Notes: a model not told the origin generated them from the sequence alone. Shown: positions 35,853 to 45,240, counted from the stretch's first letter. The stretch is DNA of 45,913 nt from Clostridia bacterium (GCA_017559855.1 JAFYQP010000082.1:1-45913); one strand, 5' to 3'. Program-made: numbers and translations.

Positions 35853-37603
35853 ACAAGTGACGGTAATTTATTATAGATTTTAAGAAGTTTCTCTCCCTTG
35901 GGGAGCATAAGAATATCCGAGTCCTCAAGGCCTCGTATAAGCACCATAACTATAACGTAAACCGCAACGCCAACTGCGATTGCCCCGATGGTCGCAAGAT
36001 TTTCGGAGGGGAGAATACCCTCAAAAAGGCGGCAGGAAAAATACGCACTGAGAGCACAGGAAACACCGCCGATTGCAGGTTTTATAAAAATTGACATATA
36101 ATTTGCCTTGATTTTCGTTATTCGGAGCAGACAAATTACGCTTACCGTCATAATTAGCATATAACAGATAAGTGTACTTACAGCCGCACCGCGGATATTG
36201 ATTTCCGGAATACCTACCAACACGTAGTTGAGACCGATTTTCACGAAACTGCAACACGCCATAATTATAAGGGGAACGTATGTGTGGCCGGTTGCCTGAA
36301 GCATACTGTTTACAGGTGAGCAGGTAGCGGAGAAAATAACCGCAATACCGAGGAAGAAAAGAAGGGGAGCGGCAATTGTCACCTCGTCAGGGCGACTGCC
36401 GAATAGAAGCATAAGAATATCCTCGGAAAGAAGTGCCATGCTGAGACCTGCAGGGATTGCGAGAATCAAAGTTGCACGAAGTGCAGCTTCCACGTTTGTT
36501 TTAAGTGATTCGTGGTCGTTTTTCTCCCACGCAACCGTAACTGCAGGAAGAGCACTTACGCCCATTGCAACAGTGAAAGTGGGAAGTAGATTATAAAGGG
36601 TTACCGCAAGGCCTTTGTACGAGCCGTTTAAAAAGTTAGGTATGTCGGCAAGTGCGTGGGATGCGGGAATTGCACCGTTATACATAGATATAATTGCTTC
36701 CGCATTTATGCCTACCGCATCGTGGAGACGACGCATAATGGTAAATAAGTCGATAACGTTTGTAAGTTGGCTTACACAAGAGCCCAGGGCGATGGGAATT
36801 GCAAAGGTGATTATTCGCTTTGCAAGTTTTCTTTTAGGTGTGTCAATCTGTGGTGCGTCCAATTCTTCACGGGTGATACTGTCACCGCTTATTTTGTGCT
36901 TTAGATAAATTGAAAGGGCAGCACCTAATGAACCGAGGCCTACACCGGCAATTGCACCACCTGCAGCATACTGTAAAACAACAAGTTTTGCGGCGTCTAC
37001 AGATTCGCAAATTTTTCCGAATACCATACCGGTTGTGGCATAGTCGTTCATACCGTAAGAGTAGATGAACATTGAAAGGCCAAGACCGAGTATAAGTTTT
37101 ACAAGTGCTTCGACAACTTGGGAAATAGCGGTGGGGACCATGTTCTGAAGTCCCTCGTAATAACCGCGGAAAGAGCAGGTAAGACAAACGAAAAATACCG
37201 TGGGTGCCATCATCATAACCGCAAGGTATGCACCCGGATTTTTAATGTAATTTACAAACCATTCTGCACCGAGGAACATTATAAGCATACCGGTAAGACC
37301 GGTGCAAAAGAAGATTAAGTTAGATAGTTTTAAAACCTTGCGTGCGTCCCTGAATCTGCCCTTTGAGGTACATTCGGCAACCACACGGGCAACCGCAACG
37401 GGAAGTCCTGCGTTGGACAGTACGTAGATGGGCATATACATATCGTAGGCGGTGGTATAGTATCCCATACCGTCGCCGCCTAAAATGTTGGCAAGGGGAA
37501 TTTTGAACACGGCACCGATTATCTTAACGATAAGTGCCGCAAGAGAAAGTACCAAAGCACCTTTTAGAAAACTTTGCTTCGGACGTGCGTTTTCTTTGCT
37601 CAT
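35834..37603 (-). CDS. SpoVB/MATE-like polysaccharide flippase
   Basis: This is a member of the MOP flippase superfamily close to SpoVB, MurJ and Wzx proteins, which move lipid-linked sugars across membranes; SpoVB itself acts in spore cortex synthesis. The 589-residue protein has about 14 membrane segments and the family start FLKGALVLSLAALIVKIIGAVFKIPLANILGGDGMGYY. An insertion around residues 195-265 (containing a helix pair and SGDSITREELDAPQ) makes it longer than classical SpoVB (~520). A sporulation role is likely from family resemblance but not certain. Its ATG lies 6 bases downstream of the rpe stop, so the two may be co-transcribed. Confidence 0.82.
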   Translation of the reverse strand: MSKENARPKQSFLKGALVLSLAALIVKIIGAVFKIPLANILGGDGMGYYTTAYDMYMPIYVLSNAGLPVAVARVVAECTSKGRFRDARKVLKLSNLIFFCTGLTGMLIMFLGAEWFVNYIKNPGAYLAVMMMAPTVFFVCLTCSFRGYYEGLQNMVPTAISQVVEALVKLILGLGLSMFIYSYGMNDYATTGMVFGKICESVDAAKLVVLQYAAGGAIAGVGLGSLGAALSIYLKHKISGDSITREELDAPQIDTPKRKLAKRIITFAIPIALGSCVSQLTNVIDLFTIMRRLHDAVGINAEAIISMYNGAIPASHALADIPNFLNGSYKGLAVTLYNLLPTFTVAMGVSALPAVTVAWEKNDHESLKTNVEAALRATLILAIPAGLSMALLSEDILMLLFGSRPDEVTIAAPLLFFLGIAVIFSATCSPVNSMLQATGHTYVPLIIMACCSFVKIGLNYVLVGIPEINIRGAAVSTLICYMLIMTVSVICLLRITKIKANYMSIFIKPAIGGVSCALSAYFSCRLFEGILPSENLATIGAIAVGVAVYVIVMVLIRGLEDSDILMLPKGEKLLKIYNKLPSLVKKAKS

Positions 37604-37609
37604 AAAAGC

Positions 37610-38254
37610 CTACCCCCGTAAGGCACAAATTGCATCTGCCATATTCTCTGCACCGAAAACCGCGGAACCGGCAACCAAAATATCAGCACCGGCCTCGATA
37701 ATTTCCTTGCAGTTTGCAGGAGAAACACCCCCGTCGATTTCCAGGAGACAAGCGGGGTTTGTGGAATCGATGAGGGAACGGATTTTTGACAGACGGTCAA
37801 TGGACTCCGGCATAAATTTCTGACCGCCAAAGCCAGGTTCAACCGACATGAGAAGAATCATATCGCAAAGCGGGAGATACTCGCAAATAGCATCAACTTC
37901 AGTACCGGGCTTAATGGAAAGTCCTGCCTTAACGCCGAGTTCACGAATCATGGCAAGTGTTTCACCAATGTCTGAATCACACTCTAAATGAATGGTTATA
38001 TACTCAGCCCCTGCTGATGCAAAATCCTCAACGTAGCGGTGGGGTTCAGATATCATAAGGTGAACGTCAAGGGGAAGTTCGGTTACCTTGGAAAGTGCCT
38101 TTACCACGGGAGCACCGATTGTAAGGTTCGGCACGAAATGACCGTCCATAACGTCAACGTGTGCAAGATCTGCACCGGCTTCTTCAAGACGTTTTAAATC
38201 ACGCTCTAAATTGGCGAAATCCGCAGATAAAATAGAAGGGGAAACCTGAATCAT
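37610..38254 (-). CDS. rpe: ribulose-phosphate 3-epimerase
   Basis: Rpe interconverts ribulose 5-phosphate and xylulose 5-phosphate in the pentose phosphate pathway. The 214-residue TIM barrel starts MIQVSPSILSADFANL and has the metal and catalytic residues in HVDVMDGHFVPNLTIG (~32-47), DVHLMISEPHRYV (~65-77), MSVEPGFGGQKFMP and EIDGGVSPAN. The ATG is set by GGAGGA; the upstream in-frame frame is AT-rich. A promoter with 17-base spacing lies upstream. The spoVB-like gene follows 6 bases after it. Confidence 0.96.
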   Translation of the reverse strand: MIQVSPSILSADFANLERDLKRLEEAGADLAHVDVMDGHFVPNLTIGAPVVKALSKVTELPLDVHLMISEPHRYVEDFASAGAEYITIHLECDSDIGETLAMIRELGVKAGLSIKPGTEVDAICEYLPLCDMILLMSVEPGFGGQKFMPESIDRLSKIRSLIDSTNPACLLEIDGGVSPANCKEIIEAGADILVAGSAVFGAENMADAICALRG

Positions 38255-38287
38255 TTCATATTCCTCCAAAAAAATAAATATACAAAT

Positions 38288-38316
38288 ATAATAACGCAAA
38301 AGTTTGAATAGGTCAA
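38288..38316 (-). promoter_or_regulatory. SigA-type promoter of rpe
   Basis: On the minus strand TTGACC, a 17-base spacer and TATTAT precede the rpe start by about 35 bases. Confidence 0.7.
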
Positions 38317-38339
38317 TAGTAACAAGTAATCAAGTGTGG

Positions 38340-38434
38340 GCATATTCTGTGATTAGAGGCAAGGGATACCCCTTTTTCTCGGCTAAAGTTTATAAAACGG
38401 CCTCGTGCTGTCCCTGACTCTTTTTAATATATGT
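38340..38434. other. gene-free stretch with possible compact RNA fold before a terminator
   Basis: No gene is present. On the plus strand, GAGGC (38356-38360) can pair with GCCTC (38400-38404), and AGGGA (38362-38366) with TCCCT (38411-38415). Both pairings together would make an H-type pseudoknot. A competing hairpin, AAGGG/CCCTT (38361-38374), is also possible. GCATAT and ATATGT (around 38340 and 38429) could close the fold. A strong terminator follows. I do not recognise the element and see no strong promoter before it. Confidence 0.3.
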
Positions 38435-38472
38435 GACTGCGTGGGTAAAAACTCACGCAGTCGGTCTTTTTT
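38435..38472 (+). terminator. strong terminator upstream of the purL promoter
   Basis: A 9-bp GC-rich stem (GACTGCGTG / CACGCAGTC), extendable by three inner pairs, is followed by GGTCTTTTTT. No plus-strand gene lies upstream, so it must end an unrecognised RNA, a leader, or background transcription. Confidence 0.8.
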
Positions 38473-38476
38473 AGCA

Positions 38477-38505
38477 TTGACAAGTTGGCGTAAAAATCGT
38501 AAAAT
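38477..38505 (+). promoter_or_regulatory. SigA-type promoter of purL
   Basis: A perfect TTGACA (38477-38482), a 17-base spacer and TAAAAT (38500-38505) lie 33 bases before the purL ATG. The resulting leader is too short for a riboswitch. Confidence 0.82.
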
Positions 38506-38538
38506 AGAGGATAGAAAAAATCGTGGAGGATAGTCACT

Positions 38539-41500
38539 ATGAATAAAGTTTACCGTTGCTTTGCAGAAAAGCGTGAAGGTTTCGACGTTGAAGCGAGAGG
38601 CCTTTGTGCTGAGGTGCGTGGAAACCTCGGTGTAAAAAGTCTTGAGCGCGTCAGAATATTTAATCGCTATGATGTTCAGGGAATAGGGGATGAGGCGTAT
38701 GCATCCGCTCGTATTTCCATTTTCTCCGAGCCTCAGTGTGACGATTGTTTTGATGAGGTTATGCCCGAAATTTCCGGCAGCCACACCAAGATTGTTGTTG
38801 AAGCACTTCCGGGCCAGTATGACCAGAGAGCAGACTCCTGTGCACAGTGTATCCAGATTATGACCTGCGGTGACAGACCTATTGTAAAGTCTGCCCGTGT
38901 TTACGTTCTTTACGGTGAGTTATCCGAAACTGATATAAAGACTATAGAAACATATCTCATCAACCCGGTGGAATCCCGCCGTGCAAGTGAGGACAAACCC
39001 GAAACTCTTGAAGAGAAGTTTACCGCACCCGATTCGGTTGCTACTCTTAATGGCTTTATCGCAATGGATGATGCGGCACTTTCCGCATTCCTTTCCGAGA
39101 TGGGCCTTGCGATGGATATGGACGACCTTCGCCTCCTTCAATCTTATTTTAGAGACGAAGAGGGCAGAGATCCCACAATTACCGAGGTGAAGATGGTTGA
39201 TACGTATTGGTCCGACCATTGCCGTCATACCACCTTCGGTACACACATTAAAGATATTACAATTGATGACGATAAGGTGCAGAGTGCATTTGACAAGTAT
39301 ATTTCCGCCCGTGTTGAAATTTACGGCGACCGTGCAAAGGATCGTGCAATTACCCTTATGGATATTGCAACCTGCGGTGCAAAAGTTTTAAAGAAACGCG
39401 GCATACTCAAGAATTTAGATGAGTCTGAGGAAATCAATGCATGCAGTGTGCACGTAAGTGCAAATGTAAACGGCGAAGAGCAAGATTGGCTCCTTATGTT
39501 CAAGAACGAAACCCACAACCACCCCACAGAGATCGAACCTTTCGGTGGTGCGGCAACCTGTCTCGGCGGTGCAATCCGCGATCCGCTTTCCGGCAGAAGT
39601 TACGTTTATCAGGCAATGCGTGTTACCGGTAGCGGTGATCCGAGAGTTGCTGTATCCGATACATTACCCGGCAAACTTCCCCAGCGTAAGATTACCCAAA
39701 CCGCAGCGGCAGGTTATTCCTCCTACGGTAACCAGATTGGTCTTGCAACCGGTTTGGTTCACGAGGTATATCATCCCGGCTACGTTGCAAAGCGTATGGA
39801 AATCGGTGCGGTTGTCGGCGCGGCACCTGCAAGTGCTGTCCGCCGTGAAGTTCCGGTTGACGGCGACGTAATCATCTTGCTCGGCGGCAAGACCGGTCGT
39901 GACGGATGTGGCGGTGCAACCGGCTCATCCAAGACTCACACCCTTGAGTCACTTACAACTTGCGGCTCCGAGGTACAGAAGGGTAACCCGCCCGAAGAGC
40001 GTAAGATTCAGCGTCTCTTCCGTGACGAGAACGTAACTCGTCTTATCAAACGTTGTAACGACTTTGGTGCAGGCGGTGTTTCCGTTGCAATCGGTGAACT
40101 TGCAGACGGTCTTACTATTGACCTTGATAAAGTACCCAAGAAATATGAAGGTCTTGACGGTACCGAACTTGCAATTTCCGAGTCTCAGGAGCGTATGGCG
40201 GTAGTGGTTGCCGCAAAGGATGCAGATGCTTTTATCGCATATGCAGCACGTGAAAACCTTGACGCGGTTATCGTTGCACGTGTTACCGAGGCACCTCGCC
40301 TTGTTATGAATTGGAACGGTAAGAAGATTGTTGACCTTTCACGCAAATTCTTAAATTCCAACGGTGCGGACAAGGTATCCAACGTAAACGTACCGAAGAG
40401 AACCGTTTCCTTTAATAAGTCAAATACTCCTGCAAGTGAGCGTTTAAAAGCCCTTGCACAGGATCTTAATATTGCGTCCCAGCGTGGTCTTGGAGAGCGT
40501 TTCGACTCCACCATCGGTGCAGGAAGTGTACTACATCCCTTCGGCGGTAAAAACCAACTTACCCCCACTCAGGTTATGGCGGCAAAACTTCCGGTACTCA
40601 AGGGTGAGACCGATACCTGCTCTGTAATGAGTTATGGTTTCAATCCTTTCGTCAGTGAACAGGACCCCTATACAGGTGCTGAAAGTGCGGTTGTTGAGTC
40701 GGTTGCAAAACTTGTAGCTGCAGGTTGTGACTACCGTACAAGTTACCTTACTTTCCAGGAATATTTCGAGCGTCTCCGTGAGGATGCAACCCGTTGGGGT
40801 AAGCCTTTTGCGGCACTTCTTGGCGGATTTAATGCACAGGTTGAACTTGGCATCGGTGCAATCGGCGGTAAGGACTCTATGTCCGGTTCATTTATGGATA
40901 TGGACGTTCCGCCCACACTTGTATCCTTTGCTATCTGCCCCGAAAAGGTAGAAAACGTACTTTCACCCGAATTCAAGGCGGCAGGCAATAAAGTTTATTT
41001 CTTCGAGGCTAAAAAGTGCGGCGAGGTTCCCGATTATGAACAGATGAAGGCAATGTGGGAACAGATAAATCGCCTCTGCCGTGAAGGCAAGGTGCTCTCC
41101 GGTTGGGCGGTTGAAATCGGCGGTATCGCAGAGGGTATCCTCAAGATGTCCGTTGGTAACGATATCGGCTTTAAGTTAGATTCTGCATTTGATGCCGACA
41201 AGTTATTTGAACTTTCTTCCGGCTCAATTATCATCGAAACCAACTGTGCGGTTGAGGGTGGCGTTTTACTTGGTGAAACCACCGCAGACGGTAAGATTAC
41301 TCTTGACACACCGATTGAAATTTCAGAGATTAAAGCCCTTTGGGAAGGCGTGTTCGAGCCCGTATTCGCAACTCAGGCGGGTGAGAGCAAGATCTGCCCC
41401 AAGATTGAATATGCAACACGTGGTAAGGCACATAGCGATATCACAATTGCAAAACCCCATGCGGTTATCCCGGTATTCCCCGGTACAAACTGTGAGTACG

Positions 41501-42249
41501 ATACCGCACGTGCTATCGAGCGTGCAGGCGGCGAGGCAGAAATCCTCGTTATCCGCAACTTAAATCAAGCAGGTCTTGAGGAATCTGTAAAGGCGTTTGC
41601 CGCTGCGGTTAAGCGTTCACAGATGGTTGTTCTTCCCGGCGGTTTCTCCGGCGGTGACGAGCCTGAGGGTAGCGGTAAGTTCATCGCATCCTTCCTCCGT
41701 AATCCGGAAATCACCGATGCAATACATGAACTCTTGAAAAACCGTGACGGCTTGATGCTTGGTATCTGTAACGGTTTCCAGGCACTTATCAAGTTAGGTC
41801 TCGTTCCTTTCGGTGAAATCCGTGCTATGGACGATACTTGTCCCACGCTCACATTCAACTTAATCGGACGTCACCAGTCAAGATACGTAAGCACTGCGGT
41901 TGCTTCTGTTAAGTCACCGTGGCTATCCAAGTGTAACTTGGGTGAGCAGTATTCAATTGCAATGTCACACGGTGAAGGACGTTTCGTTGCAAGTGATGAA
42001 ATGCTAAAGAACCTTATCGCAAACGGTCAGGTTGCAACACAGTACGTAATGCCCGACGGCACACCGTCACTTGATATTGCATATAACCCCAACGGCTCAC
42101 TCTGTGCAATCGAGGGTATCACATCACCCGACGGCAGAGTATTCGGTAAAATGGGCCACGTTGAGAGAACAAGCAACGGTGTCGGCAAGAACATCGCAGG
42201 CGAAAAGTTCCAGCCTATCTTTGAAGGTGGCGTAGCATACTTTAAATAA
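38539..42249 (+). CDS. purL: phosphoribosylformylglycinamidine synthase, single chain
   Basis: PurL converts FGAR, glutamine and ATP to FGAM in purine synthesis. The 1236-residue chain is the large single-polypeptide type, fusing the synthase (two AIR-synthase-like halves, with DTYWSDHCRHTTF, NETHNHPTEIEPFGGAATCLGG and GGKDSMSGSF) to a C-terminal class I glutamine amidotransferase (~970-1236) containing GICNGFQ with the catalytic cysteine and SHGEGRF with the histidine and glutamate. The glutaminase looks complete, in contrast with guaA downstream. Codons are those of a well-expressed gene. It starts at ATG 38539 behind GGAGGA and is monocistronic with its own terminator. Confidence 0.96.
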   Translation: MNKVYRCFAEKREGFDVEARGLCAEVRGNLGVKSLERVRIFNRYDVQGIGDEAYASARISIFSEPQCDDCFDEVMPEISGSHTKIVVEALPGQYDQRADSCAQCIQIMTCGDRPIVKSARVYVLYGELSETDIKTIETYLINPVESRRASEDKPETLEEKFTAPDSVATLNGFIAMDDAALSAFLSEMGLAMDMDDLRLLQSYFRDEEGRDPTITEVKMVDTYWSDHCRHTTFGTHIKDITIDDDKVQSAFDKYISARVEIYGDRAKDRAITLMDIATCGAKVLKKRGILKNLDESEEINACSVHVSANVNGEEQDWLLMFKNETHNHPTEIEPFGGAATCLGGAIRDPLSGRSYVYQAMRVTGSGDPRVAVSDTLPGKLPQRKITQTAAAGYSSYGNQIGLATGLVHEVYHPGYVAKRMEIGAVVGAAPASAVRREVPVDGDVIILLGGKTGRDGCGGATGSSKTHTLESLTTCGSEVQKGNPPEERKIQRLFRDENVTRLIKRCNDFGAGGVSVAIGELADGLTIDLDKVPKKYEGLDGTELAISESQERMAVVVAAKDADAFIAYAARENLDAVIVARVTEAPRLVMNWNGKKIVDLSRKFLNSNGADKVSNVNVPKRTVSFNKSNTPASERLKALAQDLNIASQRGLGERFDSTIGAGSVLHPFGGKNQLTPTQVMAAKLPVLKGETDTCSVMSYGFNPFVSEQDPYTGAESAVVESVAKLVAAGCDYRTSYLTFQEYFERLREDATRWGKPFAALLGGFNAQVELGIGAIGGKDSMSGSFMDMDVPPTLVSFAICPEKVENVLSPEFKAAGNKVYFFEAKKCGEVPDYEQMKAMWEQINRLCREGKVLSGWAVEIGGIAEGILKMSVGNDIGFKLDSAFDADKLFELSSGSIIIETNCAVEGGVLLGETTADGKITLDTPIEISEIKALWEGVFEPVFATQAGESKICPKIEYATRGKAHSDITIAKPHAVIPVFPGTNCEYDTARAIERAGGEAEILVIRNLNQAGLEESVKAFAAAVKRSQMVVLPGGFSGGDEPEGSGKFIASFLRNPEITDAIHELLKNRDGLMLGICNGFQALIKLGLVPFGEIRAMDDTCPTLTFNLIGRHQSRYVSTAVASVKSPWLSKCNLGEQYSIAMSHGEGRFVASDEMLKNLIANGQVATQYVMPDGTPSLDIAYNPNGSLCAIEGITSPDGRVFGKMGHVERTSNGVGKNIAGEKFQPIFEGGVAYFK

Positions 42250-42251
42250 AT

Positions 42252-42283
42252 AAAAAAGGACGCAAAACTTGCGTCCTTTTTTA
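42252..42283 (+). terminator. intrinsic terminator after purL
   Basis: An 8-bp GC-rich stem (GGACGCAA / TTGCGTCC) with loop AAC, extended by A/T pairs, is followed by a T-run. Confidence 0.9.
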
Positions 42284-42305
42284 TTAAAAATTTTTTCATT
42301 CCCCG

Positions 42306-42334
42306 TTGCATTTTCAGAGAAGATGTTGTAAAAT
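42306..42334 (+). promoter_or_regulatory. SigA-type promoter of the DUF1846 gene and guaA
   Basis: TTGCAT (42306-42311), a 17-base spacer and TAAAAT (42329-42334) lie 40 bases before the DUF1846 start. Confidence 0.65.
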
Positions 42335-42373
42335 AATACTTTAGATAAGATAATGGGAAAGAGGTGCTTTGCA

Positions 42374-43849
42374 ATGACAAAAATCGGCTTTGATAATGAC
42401 AAATATCTTCAGTTGCAGTCCGAACATATAGGAGAGCGTATCGCAAAATTCGGCGGTAAGTTATATCTTGAATTCGGCGGCAAACTTTTTGACGATTTTC
42501 ATGCATCCCGTGTGCTTCCGGGTTTCCAACCGGACAGTAAACTTCGTATGCTTCTTCAACTTCGTGAGCGTGTAGAAATTGTTATTGCAATCAACTCATC
42601 TGATATAGAGAAAAACAAACTCCGTGGTGACCTCGGCATTACCTACGATATGGACGTGCTCCGTCTTATCGATTGCTTCAGAAATATCGGACTTTACGTG
42701 GGCAGTGTTGTCCTTACACAGTTTAACGGTCAACCTGCGGCACAAGCATTCCAAAGACGTTTAGAGTCCCTCGGTGTCCGTGTGTACCGTCATTTTTCAA
42801 TTGAGGGTTATCCCTCCGATATTGCAAAGGTAGTAAGTGACGAGGGATACGGCAAGAATGAGTATATTGAAACAACCCGTGAACTTGTAGTTGTAACCGC
42901 ACCGGGTCCCGGCAGCGGAAAAATGGCAACCTGTATGTCGCAACTTTATCACGAGCATAAAAAGGGAATTAGGGCAGGATATGCAAAATTTGAAACTTTC
43001 CCCATATGGAATCTTCCTTTACAGCACCCGGTAAATATGGCGTATGAGGCGGCAACCGCCGATTTAAATGACGTCAATATGATTGATCCGTTCCATTTAG
43101 AGGCTCATGGCGAACTAGCGACAAACTATAACCGTGACGTTGAAATTTTCCCGGTTGTAAACGCAATGTTCGAGAAAATTTACGGCGAGTGTCCGTACAA
43201 GTCTCCTACCGATATGGGCGTTAATATGGCAGGTTATTGCATTATTGACGACGATATTACACAACAGGCGTCAAAGCAGGAGATTTTAAGACGTTATTAT
43301 GCAGCCCTTTGTGATCAGAAAAAGGGAATACTCTCTGAAGACGTCGTGTTCAAACTTGAACTTCTTATGAAAAAAGCGGGAATTTCCCCGCAAGACCGTC
43401 CGGTAATTGCTGCGGCACTGCAGAAAGAGGCACTCACCGGTGCACCTGCAGCGGCAATCGAACTTCCCGACGGAAGAATTGTTACCGGTAAAACTTCAAG
43501 CCTTCTCGGTGCATCATCTGCACTTCTTTTAAATGCACTTAAAGAACTTGCAGGTCTTGATGAAGAACTCCATATGATTTCACCGGTAATTATCGGCCCG
43601 ATACAACATCTGAAGGTTGACCACTTAGGCAATCGCAACCCACGACTCCACACCGACGAAGCACTTATCGCACTTTCTATCTGTGCCGCAACCGATCCGC
43701 AGGCGGAGCAGGCGATGGAACAACTCTATAAATTGCGGGGTTGTGAGGTGCATTCATCCGTTATTTTAGCGTCAGTTGACGAAAAGGTCTTCCGTCGCTT
43801 AGGTATAAACTTAACTTGTGAACCCACGTATCAAGTTCGCAACGTTTAG
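42374..43849 (+). CDS. DUF1846 (UPF0371) family protein
   Basis: This 491-residue protein belongs to the conserved DUF1846 family of unknown function; family size is about 500. It starts TKIGFDNDKYLQLQSEHI. A glycine-rich APGPGSGKMATCMSQLYHEH (~residues 179-198) resembles a P-loop, hinting at nucleotide binding. Other conserved stretches are NSSDIEKNKLRGDLGITYD and LKVDHLGNRNPRLHTDEALIALS. ATG 42374 is about 8 bases after AAGAGGTG. guaA follows after 22 bases with no terminator between, so they share a transcript, and purL precedes. Association with purine metabolism is inferred from context only. Confidence 0.85.
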   Translation: MTKIGFDNDKYLQLQSEHIGERIAKFGGKLYLEFGGKLFDDFHASRVLPGFQPDSKLRMLLQLRERVEIVIAINSSDIEKNKLRGDLGITYDMDVLRLIDCFRNIGLYVGSVVLTQFNGQPAAQAFQRRLESLGVRVYRHFSIEGYPSDIAKVVSDEGYGKNEYIETTRELVVVTAPGPGSGKMATCMSQLYHEHKKGIRAGYAKFETFPIWNLPLQHPVNMAYEAATADLNDVNMIDPFHLEAHGELATNYNRDVEIFPVVNAMFEKIYGECPYKSPTDMGVNMAGYCIIDDDITQQASKQEILRRYYAALCDQKKGILSEDVVFKLELLMKKAGISPQDRPVIAAALQKEALTGAPAAAIELPDGRIVTGKTSSLLGASSALLLNALKELAGLDEELHMISPVIIGPIQHLKVDHLGNRNPRLHTDEALIALSICAATDPQAEQAMEQLYKLRGCEVHSSVILASVDEKVFRRLGINLTCEPTYQVRNV

Positions 43850-43871
43850 AATATTTTAGGAGGTTTTGTCA

Positions 43872-45161
43872 ATGAAACAGGATATGATTTTAATTTTGGA
43901 CTTAGGCAGTGAGGAAAATGCCCGTCTTGCCCGTGAAATTCGTGCAATGGGCGTTTATACAGAAATCCATCCTCACGATATTACCGCTAGTGAACTTGCA
44001 GCACTTCCCAACGTAAAGGGTATTATTTTAAACGGTGGCGTTAACCGTGTGGTTGACGGTGTTGAGATCGACGCAAGTGATGCGGTTTATGATTCCGGTT
44101 TCCCGGTTATCGCATATGACCATCAGGGTGCACCGGCACTTCCTGATAGCGGAGACGTTCGTGAGAACCTCATTCGCTCCTTCGTGTTTGATACATGTAA
44201 GGCAGAGGCAAATTGGAATATGAAGAACTTCATTGAAGACCAGGTTGAACTTATCCGCCGTCAAGTAGGCGACAAGAAGGTTCTTTTAGCACTCTCCGGT
44301 GGTGTAGACAGTTCTGTTGTTGCGGCTCTTTTACTTAAGGCTATCGGCAATCAACTTGTTTCTGTACACGTAAACCACGGTCTCCTTCGTAAAGGTGAGC
44401 CGGAAGAGGTTGTGCGAGTATTCCGTGAGGAACTTAATGCAAATCTTGTTTATGTTGATGCAATTGACCGTTTCCTTGACAAACTCAAAGACGTGGCAGA
44501 TCCCGAAGAAAAGAGAAAAATCATCGGTGCAGAGTTTATCCGTGTATTTGAGGAAGAGGCTCGCAAACTCGAGGGCATCGAATTCCTCGGTCAGGGAACA
44601 ATCTATCCCGATATTATCGAGTCCGGCACAAAGACAGTCAAGGCGGTTAAGTCTCACCACAACGTAGGTGGTCTCCCTGAGGATTTACAGTTTGAACTTG
44701 TAGAGCCGCTTAAGATGCTCTTTAAAGACGAGGTTCGTGCCTGCGGTTTGGAACTTGGTCTCCCCGCAAGTATGGTATACCGTCAGCCGTTCCCCGGTCC
44801 CGGTCTCGGCGTTCGTTGTCTCGGTGCAATCACCCGTGACAGACTTGAAGCGGTTCGTGAGTCTGACGCTATCCTCCGTGAAGAATTCGCAAAGAATGGC
44901 TTAGAGGGCAAGGTGTGGCAGTACTTTACCGCAATTCCGGACGTTAAGAGCGTAGGTGTTCGTGATAATAAACGTGCTTTCGAATGGTGCGTAATCATCC
45001 GTGCCGTAAATACAATTGATGCCATGACCGCAAGTATCGAGCCCATTCCCTACGAACTTTTAGGTCATATCACAGAGAGAATAACAAACGAAGTACCGGG
45101 CGTTAACCGTGTACTCTACGACCTCACTCCGAAGCCCACCGGCACCATCGAGTGGGAGTAA
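43872..45161 (+). CDS. guaA: GMP synthase with degenerate glutaminase domain
   Basis: GuaA makes GMP from XMP. At 429 residues this is ~80 shorter than normal (~510). The ATP-pyrophosphatase domain is intact: LSGGVDSS at 141-148, VNHGLLRKGE, QGTIYPDIIESG, KSHHNVGGLP, and the dimerisation domain ending KPTGTIEWE. The N-terminal class I amidotransferase is degraded. The first ~85 residues still resemble it (ILILDLGS, EIHPHDI, GIILNGG), but the nucleophile elbow normally reading GICYGMQ is now PVIAYDHQG with no cysteine, and the following ~75 residues with the catalytic His-Glu are gone. Ammonia must be used directly or supplied by another protein. Start ATG follows AGGAGG. Confidence 0.93.
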   Translation: MKQDMILILDLGSEENARLAREIRAMGVYTEIHPHDITASELAALPNVKGIILNGGVNRVVDGVEIDASDAVYDSGFPVIAYDHQGAPALPDSGDVRENLIRSFVFDTCKAEANWNMKNFIEDQVELIRRQVGDKKVLLALSGGVDSSVVAALLLKAIGNQLVSVHVNHGLLRKGEPEEVVRVFREELNANLVYVDAIDRFLDKLKDVADPEEKRKIIGAEFIRVFEEEARKLEGIEFLGQGTIYPDIIESGTKTVKAVKSHHNVGGLPEDLQFELVEPLKMLFKDEVRACGLELGLPASMVYRQPFPGPGLGVRCLGAITRDRLEAVRESDAILREEFAKNGLEGKVWQYFTAIPDVKSVGVRDNKRAFEWCVIIRAVNTIDAMTASIEPIPYELLGHITERITNEVPGVNRVLYDLTPKPTGTIEWE

Positions 45162-45218
45162 TCCCGCACCCTCAAAAAAGCCTTATTTTAAGCGGTTTTG
45201 CGAGATAGGCAAGGTGTT

Positions 45219-45240
45219 TTGACAACACTTTGACAACACT
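45219..45240. repeat. direct repeat pair TGACAACACT (left copy)
   Basis: Two copies of TGACAACACT (45220-45229 and 45231-45240) lie 58 bases after guaA, followed by a T-run. The same double unit reappears at 45892-45913, bracketing a single-gene AT-rich segment. A five-base hairpin, GTGTT/AACAC, overlaps the first copy. Confidence 0.75.

Noticed and set aside
38340-38434. Known riboswitch upstream of purL (purine, ZTP, PRPP, glycine, c-di-GMP, fluoride)
   Set aside because: None of the conserved cores I know for these classes is visible, and the terminator lies before, not after, the purL promoter.
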